From positions 1,984,001-2,048,000 of the forward strand of contig NZ_CP116942.1 in NCBI RefSeq assembly GCF_028532485.1: a stretch of DNA of 64,000 bases, written 5' to 3'. This DNA is from Iamia majanohamensis. Its GTDB lineage: Bacteria > Actinomycetota > Acidimicrobiia > Acidimicrobiales > Iamiaceae. Below the pieces are notes generated by a model that made no database searches, was not told the origin of the DNA, and worked only from the letters and a program-made list of their open reading frames with translations. Positions 8,729 to 17,732 of this stretch are shown here, in pieces; position 1 is the stretch's first letter; the number at the start of each line of letters is the position of its first letter. Position numbers and translations under genes: made by a program.

Positions 8729-9757
8729 TCACGCCAGGTCGGCCTCGCAGGTCATGGGTGGGGGAGGGGCGCCGGGGTCGAGGGGGGCGGTGGTGCCCTT
8801 GGGGCGGGCGGCCAGGACCTCGGCCCACCAGGACGTGGCGCTGGTGATCCAGATGTGGCCCACGTCCTCGCTGCAGGCCAGCACCGCCACCTCCGGCTCC
8901 TCGGCGTAGAGCTCGGTCGCCGCCGCGGCGTCGGCCACGAAGTCGGTGCTGACGCAGCCGGGCTCCTCCGCGTACTGCTCGCCCATGCGCCCGTCGGGGC
9001 AGCCGGTCCACTGGTCGTCGGGGCCGCCCCAGGCCACGATCACCGTCATCGCCTCCATGGGCTCGGGCTTCGCCGGCTCGGTGAGGATCAGGTTCCCCGA
9101 CCCCACGATCCCGCCGGCGAACACGTCGGAGTGCCGCCGCAGCAGGTAGTTGGTGAACGTCCCGCCGATGGAGATGCCGCCGACGAACACCCGGTCGGCA
9201 TCGACGGGGTGGTGGGCGGCCACGCAGCCCACCAGGTCGAGCACCAGCGCCTCGTCCGGGTTCGGTCCCGTCATAGCTGGGGTCCGCATGGCATCCCACG
9301 GCCCCCACACCAGCCCGTTGCCGTTGCGCACCGGCGCCACCACGATCCACCCGTCGTCGGTCAGCCGGTCGATCTCGGACTGGGCCAGGAAGTCGGCCTC
9401 CTCCTGCACCGTGCCGGTGAGGGCCACGAATAGGGGAGCGGGCTCGGCCGGCGCGTCCTCGGGCACCAGCAGGTGGAAGGCCCGCTCCTGGCCTCCGGAC
9501 GCGAAGCCCTCGTGCTCACCGGCGGGGAGGTCGCCCTCGTCGAAGCCGGCCGGGCAGTCGGCCAGGTCGCCGGTCGGCTCGACCGGTGCGACGCCCTCGT
9601 CCTCGGTGCCGTCGGGGGCCGACTCCGACGCCGGGGGGATGAGGGTGGCGTCGCTCCCACCGTCGCCTCCACCGCCGTCGGTGTCACCGGAGTCCCCGCC
9701 CGAGCAGGCGGCGAGGAGGAGGACGGCGACGACCGCAGCCAGGCGGCGGCGGGTCAT
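8729..9757 (-). CDS. Exported lipoprotein alpha/beta hydrolase (PHB-depolymerase-like)
   Basis: 342 residues. It opens with MTRRRLAAVVAVLLLAACS, a textbook lipoprotein signal with lipobox LAAC, then a Gly/Asp-rich linker. The catalytic part contains FHLLVPEDAP, WGPWDAMR and GGISIGGTFTNYLL, where GISIGG is the GxSxG nucleophile elbow, and later ACSEDVGHIWI, which supplies the histidine. This is the layout of the LpqC/poly(3-hydroxybutyrate) depolymerase-like esterases. The substrate is not predictable. Its ATG overlaps the stop of the upstream cytochrome-PQQ lipoprotein by 4 bp (ATGA), so the two are translated together and probably act on the same extracellular substrate class (inference). 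Confidence 0.82.
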   Translation of the reverse strand: MTRRRLAAVVAVLLLAACSGGDSGDTDGGGGDGGSDATLIPPASESAPDGTEDEGVAPVEPTGDLADCPAGFDEGDLPAGEHEGFASGGQERAFHLLVPEDAPAEPAPLFVALTGTVQEEADFLAQSEIDRLTDDGWIVVAPVRNGNGLVWGPWDAMRTPAMTGPNPDEALVLDLVGCVAAHHPVDADRVFVGGISIGGTFTNYLLRRHSDVFAGGIVGSGNLILTEPAKPEPMEAMTVIVAWGGPDDQWTGCPDGRMGEQYAEEPGCVSTDFVADAAAATELYAEEPEVAVLACSEDVGHIWITSATSWWAEVLAARPKGTTAPLDPGAPPPPMTCEADLA

Positions 9758-11607
9758 GCGTCGGGGAGGCCGAAGGCCAGGAGCTGGGGGGTCTCGCCCA
9801 TGCCGACGGGGACGAAGAGCTGGTCACCGGCCACCGCAGGCCAGCCGTTGATGCCGCCGGGGGCCTGGTAGGTCCACACCGTCTCGCCTGTCGCCCGGTC
9901 GAGGGCCAGCACCTCGCCGGCGAAGGTGGAGGTGAACAAAAGGTCGCCGGCCACGGTGGCCCCGCCCAGGGCGTCGCCGGGCAGGTCGACGTCCCACTCG
10001 ACCTCCCCGGTGGCGGCGTCGATGGCCACCATCTGGCTGTCCTCGGTGCCCAGCTGCACGGTGAAGCCGAAGCTGGTCTCGTCCGGCCCCGCGTACTGGG
10101 TGGGGGCGTTCATCACGCAGGCGTAGATCGTCCCATCGGCGATGGCGATGGGCGTCTGCACCCCGCCGAGCGAGCCGGGGTAGACGCGGGTGGGGCCGTC
10201 GATCTCGGTCAGCTCGTCGTTCTCGTGGATGCCCACCTCGGTCTCCCACAGGGGCTCACCGGTCTCGGCGTCGAGGGCGTGCACGACACCCAGCTTCCCG
10301 GTGCTGATGGCCAGCGCCCGCTCCTCGCCGTCGAGCTCCACGTCGACCCGGGCCGCCACCATGGCGTCGCGGTCGAAGATGTCGTGGGCGATGGCCTGGT
10401 GGCCCCACACCAGCTCGCCGGTCTCGATGTCGAGCGCGAGCATCGAGTCGGTCCACCTGTTGTCCCCGGGTCGGCTGGAGCCGTTGGGGAAGCCCTCGGC
10501 CCCGGGGAACGGGTAGGGGTTGCCGGTGCCGAAGTAGGCGATGCCCCGCTCGGCGTCGATGGCCGGCGGGTACCAGACGCCACCGCCGCTGTTGAGCTCG
10601 GGGTGGCCCCAGAGGTCGGGGTCCTCGATGACCGGGAAGTCCCACACCACGGTGCCGGTCTCGGCGTCGACGGCGTAGATGGTGGCCCGGGTGCCGGCGC
10701 CGTAGCCGCCGGTGGAGGCGAACACGAGCCCGCCGAAGGCCGAGGGCTGCACGTTGATGTCCGACCCGTTGGCCCCCAGGTCGACCGCCCACGCCTCCTC
10801 GCCCGTCACGGCGTCGTAGGCCACCAGCACCGAGCCCCGCCCGCTGTCGTTGCCCTTGGTCCCGTACAGCTGCCCGTAGCCCAGGCCCACGCCGGTGGGG
10901 CCGAAGATGGCGGCGTCGTCACCGACCACGAAGCGCTGCTCGCCCGTCGCCCGGTCCACGGCGTGGACCTTGGTCGTGAGGTCCCCGACGTAGACGGTGT
11001 CGCCGGACACGAGCGGCGTGGTGGTGAGGGTGCCGAACTGGGCCTCGCCGGGCACGTCGTAGGCCCACTGCAGCTCCAGGTCGTCGACCGTGTCGGAGGT
11101 GATGGCGGAGTCGACCTGGGCCCGCTGGGAGAGCAGGTCCCCGTTGGCCACCGCCCAGTCGCCGTCGTCGGACGCGGCCGCCAGCTCGGGCGGCAGGCCC
11201 TCGAGATCCCCCCGCGGCCCCTCGCCCACCTCCACCTCGGCGTCCTCGGTGCTGGTGAGGTCGTTGCGGACGTAGGCCACCACCTGGTCGATCTCCTCGG
11301 CGGTGAGGTCGCCGGCGAAGGACGGCATGGCGTCGCGGCCGCCGGTGACGACCTCGACCATCTCCTCCTCGGTCAGTGACTCGGCCGCCACCCCGTCGCC
11401 CAGGGGCGGGCCCTGGCCGCCGGAGCCGTCGGCGCCGTGGCAGGCAGCGCAGCTGTCGACGTAGATCTCCGCCCCGGCCGACTGCTCGCCGCCGTCGCCG
11501 GCCCGGCCGTCGGGCTCGTCGGCCCCGCACGCCGCCAGCACCAGCGCCAGGGCCACGGCGACGACCACGCCCCGGTGTCGTCGGGCTCGGGTCCTGCGGT
11601 CGGTCAC
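9754..11607 (-). CDS. Lipoprotein with cytochrome c and PQQ-type beta-propeller domains
   Basis: 617 residues, GTG start. A signal ending LVLAACG marks a lipoprotein. Residues about 45-120 are a class I cytochrome c: heme motif CAACH, then a methionine ligand in the segment RDAMPSFAGDL. The remaining 450 residues carry repeated blades typical of PQQ-dependent dehydrogenases (phrases such as VYVGDLTTKVHAVDRATGE, VWDFPV, MLALDIETGELVW, LFTSTFAGEVLALDRATGETVW). Known relatives oxidise alcohols or sugars outside the membrane and pass electrons through the heme. In those enzymes the cytochrome is usually C-terminal; here it is N-terminal. No PQQ synthesis genes are in the window. A TAGGGT hexamer about 33 nt upstream and a GGGGGTG ribosome site suit a leadered promoter. 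Confidence 0.83.
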   Translation of the reverse strand: MTDRRTRARRHRGVVVAVALALVLAACGADEPDGRAGDGGEQSAGAEIYVDSCAACHGADGSGGQGPPLGDGVAAESLTEEEMVEVVTGGRDAMPSFAGDLTAEEIDQVVAYVRNDLTSTEDAEVEVGEGPRGDLEGLPPELAAASDDGDWAVANGDLLSQRAQVDSAITSDTVDDLELQWAYDVPGEAQFGTLTTTPLVSGDTVYVGDLTTKVHAVDRATGEQRFVVGDDAAIFGPTGVGLGYGQLYGTKGNDSGRGSVLVAYDAVTGEEAWAVDLGANGSDINVQPSAFGGLVFASTGGYGAGTRATIYAVDAETGTVVWDFPVIEDPDLWGHPELNSGGGVWYPPAIDAERGIAYFGTGNPYPFPGAEGFPNGSSRPGDNRWTDSMLALDIETGELVWGHQAIAHDIFDRDAMVAARVDVELDGEERALAISTGKLGVVHALDAETGEPLWETEVGIHENDELTEIDGPTRVYPGSLGGVQTPIAIADGTIYACVMNAPTQYAGPDETSFGFTVQLGTEDSQMVAIDAATGEVEWDVDLPGDALGGATVAGDLLFTSTFAGEVLALDRATGETVWTYQAPGGINGWPAVAGDQLFVPVGMGETPQLLAFGLPDA

Positions 11608-11659
11608 GGTGGTCGCACACCCCCTGCGAGAAGTGGCGGCACCCTACGCGACGGGGTCG

Positions 11660-12127
11660 TCAGCGGCCGGGGGCCTCGTCGTCCTTCGACGGCATCGACG
11701 GCGCCAGCTCGGGCTTGAACCTGGCGGCGATGCCGCGGACGGCGGCCCGGGCGATGTCGAGCCAGTCGAAGTAGTCGCGCCAGACGGTGATCTTGCCGTC
11801 GACCACCTCGAAGCGGCCGCACACCCAGATCTGCACCTTGATGCCCCGCAGCACGAGCAGGTCGGTGCGCTCGGTCAGCACGGTGCCCCCGTCGGCCGAG
11901 ATGTTGTGGATGGTCACGTCGAAGCCCGAGCCGGGCTCCTCCACGCCGGAGAGGAACTGCCGCATGGCGGTGCGGTCCATCGTCGGCAGCGAGACGTTCG
12001 TGTAGGCGATCGACTCGTCGACCAGCGCCATGGCGGCGTCGACGTCTGGGGCGGAGAGGGCCTCGAGGAAGGCCTCGACGACGGCGACCGGGGTGTCGAC
12101 GGAGGGGGGCGCGGAGGTGCTCGACAT
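11660..12127 (-). CDS. Limonene-1,2-epoxide hydrolase-like protein
   Basis: 155 residues with the fold pattern of the SnoaL/NTF2-like limonene epoxide hydrolases. VVEAFLEAL opens the first helix. The catalytic triad region shows TERTDLL (Arg and Asp of the active site) and GRFEVVDGKITVWRDYFD (Asp). The family opens epoxides by direct water attack; mycobacterial EphG is a known example. A short charged C-terminal tail follows. Start ATG; a TAGGGT hexamer ends 8 nt upstream, consistent with a leaderless mRNA. It diverges from plsC, sharing a 130-bp promoter region. Confidence 0.8.
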   Translation of the reverse strand: MSSTSAPPSVDTPVAVVEAFLEALSAPDVDAAMALVDESIAYTNVSLPTMDRTAMRQFLSGVEEPGSGFDVTIHNISADGGTVLTERTDLLVLRGIKVQIWVCGRFEVVDGKITVWRDYFDWLDIARAAVRGIAARFKPELAPSMPSKDDEAPGR

Positions 12128-12257
12128 GGTCGAGGACCCTAGGTCGATCGCTCGGACCCCGCCCCGGCCTCACCCCTCCGCCACGGAGCCGCAGGTCAGA
12201 GACAACCTTCGGTGAACCCTGTGTGACGCACGGCCCACCCTGGGTACCTGTGGCACG

Positions 12258-13121
12258 ATGCAGGTGATGGCAGGCAAGGACCGCGAGGCGGGGCAGCTGT
12301 ACCCCGTGGCCAAGGCCATCATCACGCCTGTCTTCAGGTTCAGCTGGCGCTTCCACGTCGAGGGCCTCGAGAAGGTGCCCACCGAGGGCCCGGCGCTCAT
12401 CTGCCCCAACCACACCTCCGTGCTCGACTCCTTCTTCGTCCCCGCGGTGCTGCCCCGGCGCATCACCTACGTGGGCAAGGCCGAGTACATGGACGACTGG
12501 AAGACCAAGCACCTCTTCCCGGCCATGGGCATGATCCCCATCGACCGCGGCGGCGGCTCCGCCTCGGAGCGGGCGCTCTCCGCGGCCCAGCGGGTCCTCG
12601 AGCGGGGCGAGCTGTTCGGGATCTACCCCGAGGGCACCCGCAGCCGCGACGGCGTCCTCCACCGGGGCCACACCGGCCCCGCCCGCCTGGCCCTCCGCAC
12701 CGGCGCCCCGCTCATCCCCGTCGGCATCCGCGGGTCGCGCGAGGTCATGCCGCCCGACGCCAAGTACCCCACTCCGTTCCGGCCCGTGGTCATCCGCTTC
12801 GGCACGCCCGTCGACGTCACCAAGTACCAGGACCGGGCCAACGACCGCCTCATCCTCCGCCAGATCATCGACGAGGTGATGTTCGCCATCCGCGAGCTGT
12901 CGGGCCAGGAGTACCGCAACGTCTACGCCACCAAGAAGGCGGAGTCGGTGCCCACCGAGGTGGCCCACGTCGGCGAGCGGCCCCACCCCGAGCGCGAGGC
13001 CGACGGCAACGGGAACGGCAGCGCGGCCGACCCGGAGGTCGACCCCGCCGCCGTCGCCTCGGGCGGGGGCGAGCGGCGCAGCGCGGCCGACGCCCTGGCC
13101 GGCGCCCGCCGCCGCGGCTGA
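12258..13121 (+). CDS. 1-acyl-sn-glycerol-3-phosphate acyltransferase (PlsC family)
   Basis: 287 residues. Core motifs are present in order: NHTSVLD (the NHx4D acyltransferase motif, near 56), a middle GMIPIDRGGGSASERAL segment, FGIYPEGTRSRDG near 123 and PVGIRGS. This enzyme acylates lysophosphatidate or a related acceptor on the inner membrane face to build phosphatidate. About 45 C-terminal residues are low-complexity Glu/Gly/Ala, not part of the fold. A second in-frame ATG nine bases downstream (MAGKD) is an alternative start. TACCTG seven bases before the first ATG is a possible -10 of a leaderless promoter. Confidence 0.88.
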   Translation: MQVMAGKDREAGQLYPVAKAIITPVFRFSWRFHVEGLEKVPTEGPALICPNHTSVLDSFFVPAVLPRRITYVGKAEYMDDWKTKHLFPAMGMIPIDRGGGSASERALSAAQRVLERGELFGIYPEGTRSRDGVLHRGHTGPARLALRTGAPLIPVGIRGSREVMPPDAKYPTPFRPVVIRFGTPVDVTKYQDRANDRLILRQIIDEVMFAIRELSGQEYRNVYATKKAESVPTEVAHVGERPHPEREADGNGNGSAADPEVDPAAVASGGGERRSAADALAGARRRG

Positions 13122-13159
13122 CCCGCCGGGGAGTCGCTCGGTCCCCGTAGCGTCGGAGG

Positions 13160-13819
13160 ATGTTCGACGACCTGGCGGATGTGGCCCGGCTGTCGCCGTG
13201 GACCTACGTCCTCGTCACCGCCCTGTGCGCGTTCGACGCAGTCATCCCGATCCTGCCCAGCGAGTCGATCGTCGTGGCCGCAGCCAGCGTCGCCGCCAGC
13301 CGCGGCACCGAGCCCTGGACCCTCCTCGTCGTGGCCGCGGTCGGCGCCCTGGCCGGCGACCTCACCTCCTACGCCCTCGGGCGGCGCGCCCGTCACCGGT
13401 TCAGCGATCCCGAGGACATGGACGGCCACCGGGGCCAGGCCCTGCGCTGGGCCGGCGACCGCCTGGCCGAGCACGGCGACAGCGTGATCATCACCGCCCG
13501 CTTCATCCCCGGCGGCCGCACGGCCACCACCTTCGCCGCCGGCTACCTCCGCCACCCCGCCGGTCGCTTCCTGCGGGCCGACGCCATCGGGGCGATCCTG
13601 TGGGCCGGAAACGGGGTCCTGCTCGGCTACGTCGGCGGCCAGGTGTCGGACAACCCGCTGGTGGCCATGGCCGCCGGGCTGACCCTGGCCCTGGTGGCGA
13701 GCGGCGTGCTCGCCCTCGTGCGCCGGCTGCGGGGGACGGGGCACGGGCCCCACGGGGGTCGACGGTCAGCCCGTGGACGGCCCCGCCGGAGCCGACCGGT
13801 CAGGGCCGACGGGCGCTGA
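13160..13819 (+). CDS. DedA family membrane protein
   Basis: 219 residues with four to five hydrophobic segments. The family signatures are an early acidic/proline patch (DAVIPILPSES), GALAGDLTSYALGRR, and RFIPGGRTATTFAAGYLR, the conserved arginine-containing reentrant region of DedA/VTT proteins. DedA proteins act as undecaprenyl-phosphate or phospholipid transporters/scramblases; which substrate applies here is unknown. A TAGCGT hexamer lies 6 nt before the ATG, and that 6-nt spacer is itself CGGAGG, so start choice is firm. The last 20 bp overlap the convergent methyltransferase gene. Confidence 0.87.
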   Translation: MFDDLADVARLSPWTYVLVTALCAFDAVIPILPSESIVVAAASVAASRGTEPWTLLVVAAVGALAGDLTSYALGRRARHRFSDPEDMDGHRGQALRWAGDRLAEHGDSVIITARFIPGGRTATTFAAGYLRHPAGRFLRADAIGAILWAGNGVLLGYVGGQVSDNPLVAMAAGLTLALVASGVLALVRRLRGTGHGPHGGRRSARGRPRRSRPVRADGR

Positions 13820-14666
13820 GGACCACCACCGTGCCCTCCAGGGTCACGTGGTCCTCCGCGTCGAGGCGCGCCGAGAACGCCTCGGTGAGGGCCCCGACCA
13901 CGGCGGCCCGCCCGGCGTCGTCGGCGCCCTCGGTGACCAGCCGGGTGGGGCCGAAGTCGAGCGCCGACCCGGCCGCCTCCGGCGCCGACAGCGCCCCGCC
14001 GAAGGGCATGGCCAGGCGGTGCACCTCGCGCCCGACGTCGGTCCAGCCCGCCCCGGTGAGCAGGTCCCGGGCCCGGCCCTCGTCGCCGAGGGAGAAGGGC
14101 CCGCCGTCGACCGGAGGCACCTGGGGGTCGAGGCCCCGGGCCCGCAGGGCCTCGACGGCGACCTGCAGCGGCATCTCGAACAGCTCGGACTCCGGGCGCT
14201 CGGCCCACACGGCCACCACCAGGCGCCCGCCGGGGGCGGCCGCCCGGGCGAGGGTGGCGAAGGCGGCGTCGGGGTCGTCGAAGAACATCACGCCGAAGCG
14301 CGACAGCACCACGTCGTAGGCGCCCTCGGGCGGGTCCCACGTGACGGCGTCGGCCTCGACCCACGAGAGGGGGGCGCTGCCGTCGGGGGCGGGCACCTCG
14401 GCGGCGTGGGCCAGCATGGGCCCGGCCACGTCCAGCCCCGTCACCGCGCCGTCGGGGCCGACCTCGGCCGCGGCCCGGCGGGTGGTCGGACCCGTCCCGC
14501 AGCCGACGTCGAGCACCCGTTCGCCGGCCCGGAGCCGGGCGGCGGCGAAGAGCACGTCGGACACGGGCTCCAGCTGGCGCTCGAGCCCGGCCGACTGGCG
14601 GATCCAGCGCGCCACCCGCTCGCCCTCCCACCGGTCGGTGGGCGGGTCGGACGGTGCGGCGGCCAT
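13800..14666 (-). CDS. Class I SAM-dependent methyltransferase
   Basis: 288 residues. The SAM-binding motif I is [12 protein letters not shown] (about residue 48), followed by [14 protein letters not shown] and [15 protein letters not shown], then [16 protein letters not shown]. This is the UbiE/Methyltransf_11-25 layout. The substrate is not evident; the ring of aromatic residues after motif IV suits a small molecule. The longer open frame upstream has no coding character, so the start MAAAPSDPP at 14666 is chosen. It faces away from thrS, sharing a 191-bp spacer that contains a long palindrome. Confidence 0.82.
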   Translation of the reverse strand: MAAAPSDPPTDRWEGERVARWIRQSAGLERQLEPVSDVLFAAARLRAGERVLDVGCGTGPTTRRAAAEVGPDGAVTGLDVAGPMLAHAAEVPAPDGSAPLSWVEADAVTWDPPEGAYDVVLSRFGVMFFDDPDAAFATLARAAAPGGRLVVAVWAERPESELFEMPLQVAVEALRARGLDPQVPPVDGGPFSLGDEGRARDLLTGAGWTDVGREVHRLAMPFGGALSAPEAAGSALDFGPTRLVTEGADDAGRAAVVGALTEAFSARLDAEDHVTLEGTVVVLSARRP

Positions 14667-14776
14667 GGCCGGAGGGTACCGAGGGTCGCCGCAGGGGAGG
14701 AGACCGGCGCGGGGCTCGGTCCTCCGTACGGATCGGGCGTGATCGGCACCCAGGAGGGCCGCGGGGCGGTCCGCCG

Positions 14777-14801
14777 ACGGTGTGGGCCAGGCCCACACCG
14801 T
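14777..14801. promoter_or_regulatory. 25-bp perfect palindrome upstream of thrS
   Basis: Twelve bases ACGGTGTGGGCC, a central A, then the exact complement. It ends 56 bp before the thrS ATG and 45 bp upstream of the TACTGT -10, so it sits over or just upstream of the -35 region. That position fits an operator for thrS, for the divergent methyltransferase gene, or for both. If a longer thrS transcript exists it would form a very stable hairpin. Confidence 0.6.
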
Positions 14802-14845
14802 GGGGCGGGGGCGCAACCGATCGTCGGGGCCCGGGACCCCGCCGG

Positions 14846-14851
14846 TACTGT
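14846..14851 (+). promoter_or_regulatory. Leaderless -10 element of thrS
   Basis: TACTGT ends 6 nt before the thrS ATG. At this distance transcription would start at or next to the A of ATG. Confidence 0.6.
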
Positions 14852-14857
14852 CGGCCC

Positions 14858-16891
14858 ATGGCCGACATCACCATCTCCCTGCCCGACGGTTCGTCCCGCC
14901 AGGTGGACGAGGGCACCACCGTCGGCCAGCTGGCGGCCTCCATCGGCCGGGGCCTGGCCAAGGCCGCGGTCATCGGCGTCGTGAACGGCGTCGAGCGCGA
15001 CCTCGTCGCCCCCCTCGCCGACGGCGACACGGTCGAGATCGTCACCGCCGACAGTCCGCGCGGCCTGTTCACCATCCGCCACTCCACGGCCCACGTCATG
15101 GCCCAGGCCGTGCTCGACGAGTTCCCCGGCGCCACCTTCGGCATCGGCCCCCCGGTCGAGGACGGCTTCTACTACGACTTCCAGCTCCCGGCCGGCGCCG
15201 ACGGCAAGCCCGCCACCTTCGAGCCCGACGACCTCCCCCGCATCGAGGCGCGCATGCGGGAGATCATCGCCGAGTCCCAGCCCTTCGTCCGCGACGACAT
15301 CCCCAACGACGCGGCCCGGGAGGTCTTCGCCGACCACCCGTTCAAGCTGGAGATCATCGACGGCGAGGCCGAGGACCCCACCTCGGTCACCGAGACGGGC
15401 ACGGCCCGCACCTACGAGAACCCGCCGGCCTCGCCCAAGGAGCGCCCCCCGTTCCGGGGCCACGCCGGGTTCATCGACCTGTGCCGGGGCCCCCACGTCC
15501 CCGACACCAAGGCCCACCTCGGCCACTTCAAGCTGCTCCGCATCGCCGGGGCCTACTGGCGGGGCGACGAGACCAAGCCCCAGCTCCAGCGCGTCTACGG
15601 CACCGCGTGGGCCTCCAAGAAGGACCTCGACGCCCACCTGGAGCGCCTGGAGGAGGCGGCCAAGCGCGACCACCGCAAGCTGGGCGCCGAGCTCGACCTG
15701 TTCTCCTTCCCCGAGGAGGTCGGCTCCGGCCTGGCCGTGTTCCACCCCAAGGGCGGCACGGTCCGCCGGCTGATGGAGGACTACTCCCGTCGGCGCCACG
15801 AGGCCGCCGACTACGAGTTCGTCTACTCGCCCCACATCACCAAGGCCCAGCTGTTCGAGACCTCGGGCCACCTGCAGTGGTTCGCCGACGGCATGTTCCC
15901 GCCCATGCACTTCGAGGACGAGGGCGGCGCCGAGGGCCAGGACTACTACCTCAAGCCCATGAACTGCCCGTTCCACTGCCTGATCTTCCAGTCGCGGCAG
16001 CGGAGCTACCGGGAGCTGCCCCTGCGGCTCTTCGAGTTCGGCAGCGTGTACCGCTACGAGAAGTCCGGCGTCGTCCACGGCCTCACCCGGGTGCGGGGCA
16101 TGACCCAGGACGACGCCCACATCTACTGCACCCGCGAGCAGATGGGCGCCGAGCTCCAGAGCCTGCTCGGCTTCGTCCTGGGCCTGCTCCGGGACTACGG
16201 CCTCGACGACTTCTACCTGGAGCTCTCCACCCGGGGGGACTCCGACAAGTTCATCGGGGCCGACGAGGACTGGGAGGAGGCCACCGCCGCCCTCGCCGCC
16301 GCGGCGGGCGAGTCCGGCCTCGAGCTGGTCGACGACCCCGGCGGGGCCGCCTTCTACGGACCCAAGATCTCGGTCCAGGCCCGCGACGCCATCGGGCGCA
16401 CCTGGCAGATGTCGACCATCCAGCTCGACTTCCAGGAGCCGCCCCGCTTCGGCCTGGAGTACGTCGGCGCCGACGGCGCCCGCCACACGCCGGTGATGAT
16501 CCACCGGGCCCTGTTCGGTTCGGTCGAGCGCTTCTTCGGCGTCCTCGTCGAGCACTACGCCGGCGCCTTCCCCACCTGGCTGGCGCCGGTGCAGGTCCGG
16601 CTGCTGCCCGTGCGCGACGACCACATGGCCTACGCCGACCGCATCGCCGACCGCCTCCGGGCCGAGGGCTTCCGGGCGGATGTGGTCGACGCCGGCGAGA
16701 AGCTGGGCAACCGCATCCGCAAGGCCAAGGGGGAGAAGCTCCCCTACGTCCTCGTGGTGGGCGACGACGACGTCGACCACGGCACCGTCGGGGTCAACCC
16801 CCGGGGCGGCGAGGTCGAGCGCGACGTGTCGGCCGACGACTTCGTCGACCGCCTGCGGGCCGAGGTGCTGGCCCAGACCGGCGGCCGATGA
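14858..16891 (+). CDS. thrS: Threonyl-tRNA synthetase
   Basis: 677 residues, full length. It has an N-terminal TGS domain (about 1-62), then the editing domain with [11 protein letters not shown] and the conserved DLCRGPHVP. The class II catalytic core has [10 protein letters not shown] (zinc-binding cysteine), [14 protein letters not shown] (motif 2) and [13 protein letters not shown] (motif 3). The anticodon-binding domain follows (VQVRLLPV to the end). It charges tRNA-Thr with threonine and hydrolyses Ser-tRNA-Thr. An upstream in-frame extension exists but lacks coding character; the ATG has a leaderless -10. It begins the thrS-HIT-pgsA-acyltransferase series known from mycobacteria. Confidence 0.97.
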   Translation: MADITISLPDGSSRQVDEGTTVGQLAASIGRGLAKAAVIGVVNGVERDLVAPLADGDTVEIVTADSPRGLFTIRHSTAHVMAQAVLDEFPGATFGIGPPVEDGFYYDFQLPAGADGKPATFEPDDLPRIEARMREIIAESQPFVRDDIPNDAAREVFADHPFKLEIIDGEAEDPTSVTETGTARTYENPPASPKERPPFRGHAGFIDLCRGPHVPDTKAHLGHFKLLRIAGAYWRGDETKPQLQRVYGTAWASKKDLDAHLERLEEAAKRDHRKLGAELDLFSFPEEVGSGLAVFHPKGGTVRRLMEDYSRRRHEAADYEFVYSPHITKAQLFETSGHLQWFADGMFPPMHFEDEGGAEGQDYYLKPMNCPFHCLIFQSRQRSYRELPLRLFEFGSVYRYEKSGVVHGLTRVRGMTQDDAHIYCTREQMGAELQSLLGFVLGLLRDYGLDDFYLELSTRGDSDKFIGADEDWEEATAALAAAAGESGLELVDDPGGAAFYGPKISVQARDAIGRTWQMSTIQLDFQEPPRFGLEYVGADGARHTPVMIHRALFGSVERFFGVLVEHYAGAFPTWLAPVQVRLLPVRDDHMAYADRIADRLRAEGFRADVVDAGEKLGNRIRKAKGEKLPYVLVVGDDDVDHGTVGVNPRGGEVERDVSADDFVDRLRAEVLAQTGGR

Positions 16892-16917
16892 CCGGCGCCG
16901 CCGTCGTCCCGCGCGGA

Positions 16918-16960
16918 CCTGCGACGTCCGTCAGCGGTCCTGCGGGTCGAGCGTCGCAGG
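16918..16960 (-). repeat. 43-bp palindromic-end repeat, family 1, copy A
   Basis: Begins CCTGCGACG and ends CGTCGCAGG, exactly complementary ends. On the minus strand it carries GACCGC at unit positions 22-27, shared by all family 1 copies. First of a direct pair; the second copy starts 72 bp later. Confidence 0.75.
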
Positions 16961-16989
16961 GTGCGGTGGGCACGAGGGCCGGGGGCGGA

Positions 16990-17032
16990 CCTGCGACGTC
17001 GGTCAGCGGTCTTGCGGGTCGAGCGTCGCAGG
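16990..17032 (-). repeat. 43-bp palindromic-end repeat, family 1, copy B
   Basis: Differs from copy A at two positions. The duplicated block is actually 48 bp (16913-16960 and 16985-17032). It lies between the thrS stop and the HIT start, leaving 16 bp before the HIT gene. Confidence 0.75.
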
Positions 17033-17048
17033 TCGCGATGGTCGGGCG

Positions 17049-17630
17049 ATGCCGTGGGGCGCGCCGGTGACCGAGCGACGGACCGCGGCCGAGGCGGGGG
17101 GAGGCCCGCCGCCGGGGCTGGCCCGGCTGTGGGCAGGGTGGCGCACCGCCTACATCGACCGCCTCTCCACCGACGACGTCGAGGTCCGCCCCGACGACGC
17201 CGGCCGCAGCCTCTTCGAGCGCATCCTCACCTCCGACCTCCCCGACGAGGAGGCCTTCGTCGTCCACCGGGGCGCGCACACGGCGGTGCTGCTCAACGCC
17301 TACCCCTACGGCTCGGGCCACCTGCTGGTGATGCCGATGCGGGCCGCGGCCGACCTGGGCGACCTCACCGACGAGGAGGCCGCCGAGCTGTGGGCCACCG
17401 TCACCACCGCCTCCGGCGTCATCCGGGCCGCGTACCGGCCCGACGGCGTGAACATCGGACTCAACCTCGGCTCGGCCGCAGGCGCAGGCGTGCCCGACCA
17501 CCTCCACGTCCACGTCCTGCCCCGCTGGGCGGCCGACGCCAACTTCATGACCTCGGTGGCCGAGACCCGCGTCCTGCCCGAGCCCCTCGAGGCCACCTAC
17601 CGCAAGGTGCGCGCTGCCTGGCCCAGCTGA
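17049..17630 (+). CDS. HIT family nucleotide hydrolase/phosphorylase
   Basis: 193 residues. The histidine triad is DHLHVHVLPRW near residue 155. Earlier family segments are VHRGAHTAVLLNAYPYGSGH and LLVMPMR. Proteins at this locus in mycobacteria (Rv2613c type) are Ap4A phosphorylases, splitting diadenosine tetraphosphate. That function is plausible here by position and length. Two in-frame starts are possible, ATG at 17049 and GTG at 17067; the second leaves a cleaner N terminus. It follows thrS after a pair of 43-bp repeats. Confidence 0.9.
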   Translation: MPWGAPVTERRTAAEAGGGPPPGLARLWAGWRTAYIDRLSTDDVEVRPDDAGRSLFERILTSDLPDEEAFVVHRGAHTAVLLNAYPYGSGHLLVMPMRAAADLGDLTDEEAAELWATVTTASGVIRAAYRPDGVNIGLNLGSAAGAGVPDHLHVHVLPRWAADANFMTSVAETRVLPEPLEATYRKVRAAWPS

Positions 17631-17732
17631 GCGGCCGGCCCGACAGCCCCGTCACCAGGGGCGCCGGAGACGCCTGTGGAGCAGGACGGCAGGAGTTCCC
17701 GGTGGGGGAGGGCGGTCGGTAGCGTCCTCGCC

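Noticed and set aside
12970-13120. C-terminal extension of PlsC as a separate domain
   Set aside because: Low-complexity Glu/Gly/Ala residues with no fold signal.
16913-17032. Possible CRISPR or tandem array
   Set aside because: Only two units with internal palindromes, no uniform spacer set and no cas genes; the same holds for the other pairs.
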